The notes under the pieces are model-generated. The model saw nothing but the letters and a program-made list of their open reading frames with translations, searched no databases and was not told the DNA's origin. Below, piece by piece: positions 5,977 to 6,093 of a stretch of DNA of 6,093 nucleotides. How positions within the stretch are numbered: the first letter of the stretch is position 1; each line of letters begins with the position of its first letter. This DNA is from an uncultured Lachnospiraceae bacterium (GTDB taxonomy: Bacteria > Bacillota > Clostridia > Lachnospirales > Lachnospiraceae): positions 1 through 6,093 of the forward strand of contig URXX01000025.1 of assembly GCA_900551895.1 (NCBI GenBank), written 5' to 3'. Made by a program: the position numbers and the translations under genes.

Positions 5977-6014
5977 AAAAATGAGGAGTGCCGAATTCGA
6001 CATTCCTCATTTTT
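5977..6014 (+). terminator. Hairpin terminator after the GNAT gene, right copy of the dispersed hairpin family
   Basis: This is a near-perfect 38-bp palindrome centred at 5995/5996. AAAAATGAGGA pairs with TCCTCATTTTT, continuing inward through GTG/CAT and CGAA/TTCG with one G·U pair and one C·A mismatch. The T5 end (6010-6014) gives a Rho-independent terminator, and the A-run on the other side would let it work on the - strand too. It shares CGACATTCCTCA and TGCC with the element at 907-945. Confidence 0.85.
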
Positions 6015-6017
6015 CTA

Positions 6018-6093
6018 GTGCGCCTAGCGGCGCACGTTTCTAATGGATGGAAGTTCCTAATCCGCCCTAGTAGTGGGAAGGATATAGCTAAGA
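6018..6093 (+). mobile_element. Probable 5' end of a group II (IIC-type) intron, cut by the window edge
   Basis: GTGCG is the consensus group II intron 5' end. Here it opens a perfect hairpin, GTGCGCC-TAGC-GGCGCAC (6018-6035), as in the start of domain I of IIC introns such as the Oceanobacillus iheyensis one. Downstream stretches GGAAGTTCC within GGAT...ATCC, and CTAGTAGTGGGAAGG...TAGCTAAG, resemble the next domain I stems of that class. The location fits: IIC introns are known to insert just after the T-tract of intrinsic terminators, and the junction lies 4 bp after the T-tract here. No intron-encoded reverse transcriptase or 3' end is in the window, so this rests on the first 76 bases. 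Confidence 0.55.

Overview
The window is AT-rich DNA whose gene style (strong AGGAGG-type ribosome binding sites, ATG/TTG starts, a PTS operon with an RpiR regulator, a Tn916-like integrase arm) suggests a gut Firmicute, most likely a clostridium of the Lachnospiraceae type. The genus cannot be fixed from the sequence.

Left part (1-906): debris of a mobile element and of a defence locus. A small partial ORF ends at 91. A TTG-started tyrosine integrase follows from 106 and keeps only its arm-binding and core-binding domains. At about codon 168 (607) the integrase sequence passes directly into a short CRISPR array: one 17-bp partial repeat and three identical 30-bp repeats, separated by spacers of 36, 35 and 34 bp (607-818). 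The repeat ends in ATTGAAAT, typical of type I-B crRNA handles. No cas gene and no leader are present. The integrase reading frame runs on through repeats and spacers to a stop at 729, so its last ~40 residues are CRISPR-encoded and not integrase.

Central part (907-5222): a hairpin terminator, then a complete aryl/β-glucoside utilisation cluster on the + strand. It encodes an RpiR/MurR-type regulator with HTH and SIS domains (1061-1780), a three-domain PTS permease IIBCA (1920-3776) and, 15 bp downstream, a GH1 6-phospho-β-glucosidase (3792-5222). The permease imports and phosphorylates a β-glucoside, the hydrolase cleaves the phosphorylated product in the cytoplasm, and the regulator probably senses a sugar phosphate. 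The regulator-permease gap holds a perfect 10-bp inverted repeat (candidate operator) and a consensus TATAAT box.

Right part (5223-6093): a GNAT acetyltransferase gene (5324-5968) with its own extended -10 promoter, which closely resembles the promoter of the regulator gene. It is followed by a hairpin terminator related in sequence to the one at 907-945. Immediately after its T-tract is GTGCG plus a stem-loop that looks like the 5' end of a group IIC intron, running off the window.

The most notable feature is the leaderless, cas-less CRISPR remnant fused to a broken integrase gene. The sugar operon and the acetyltransferase gene are conventional.
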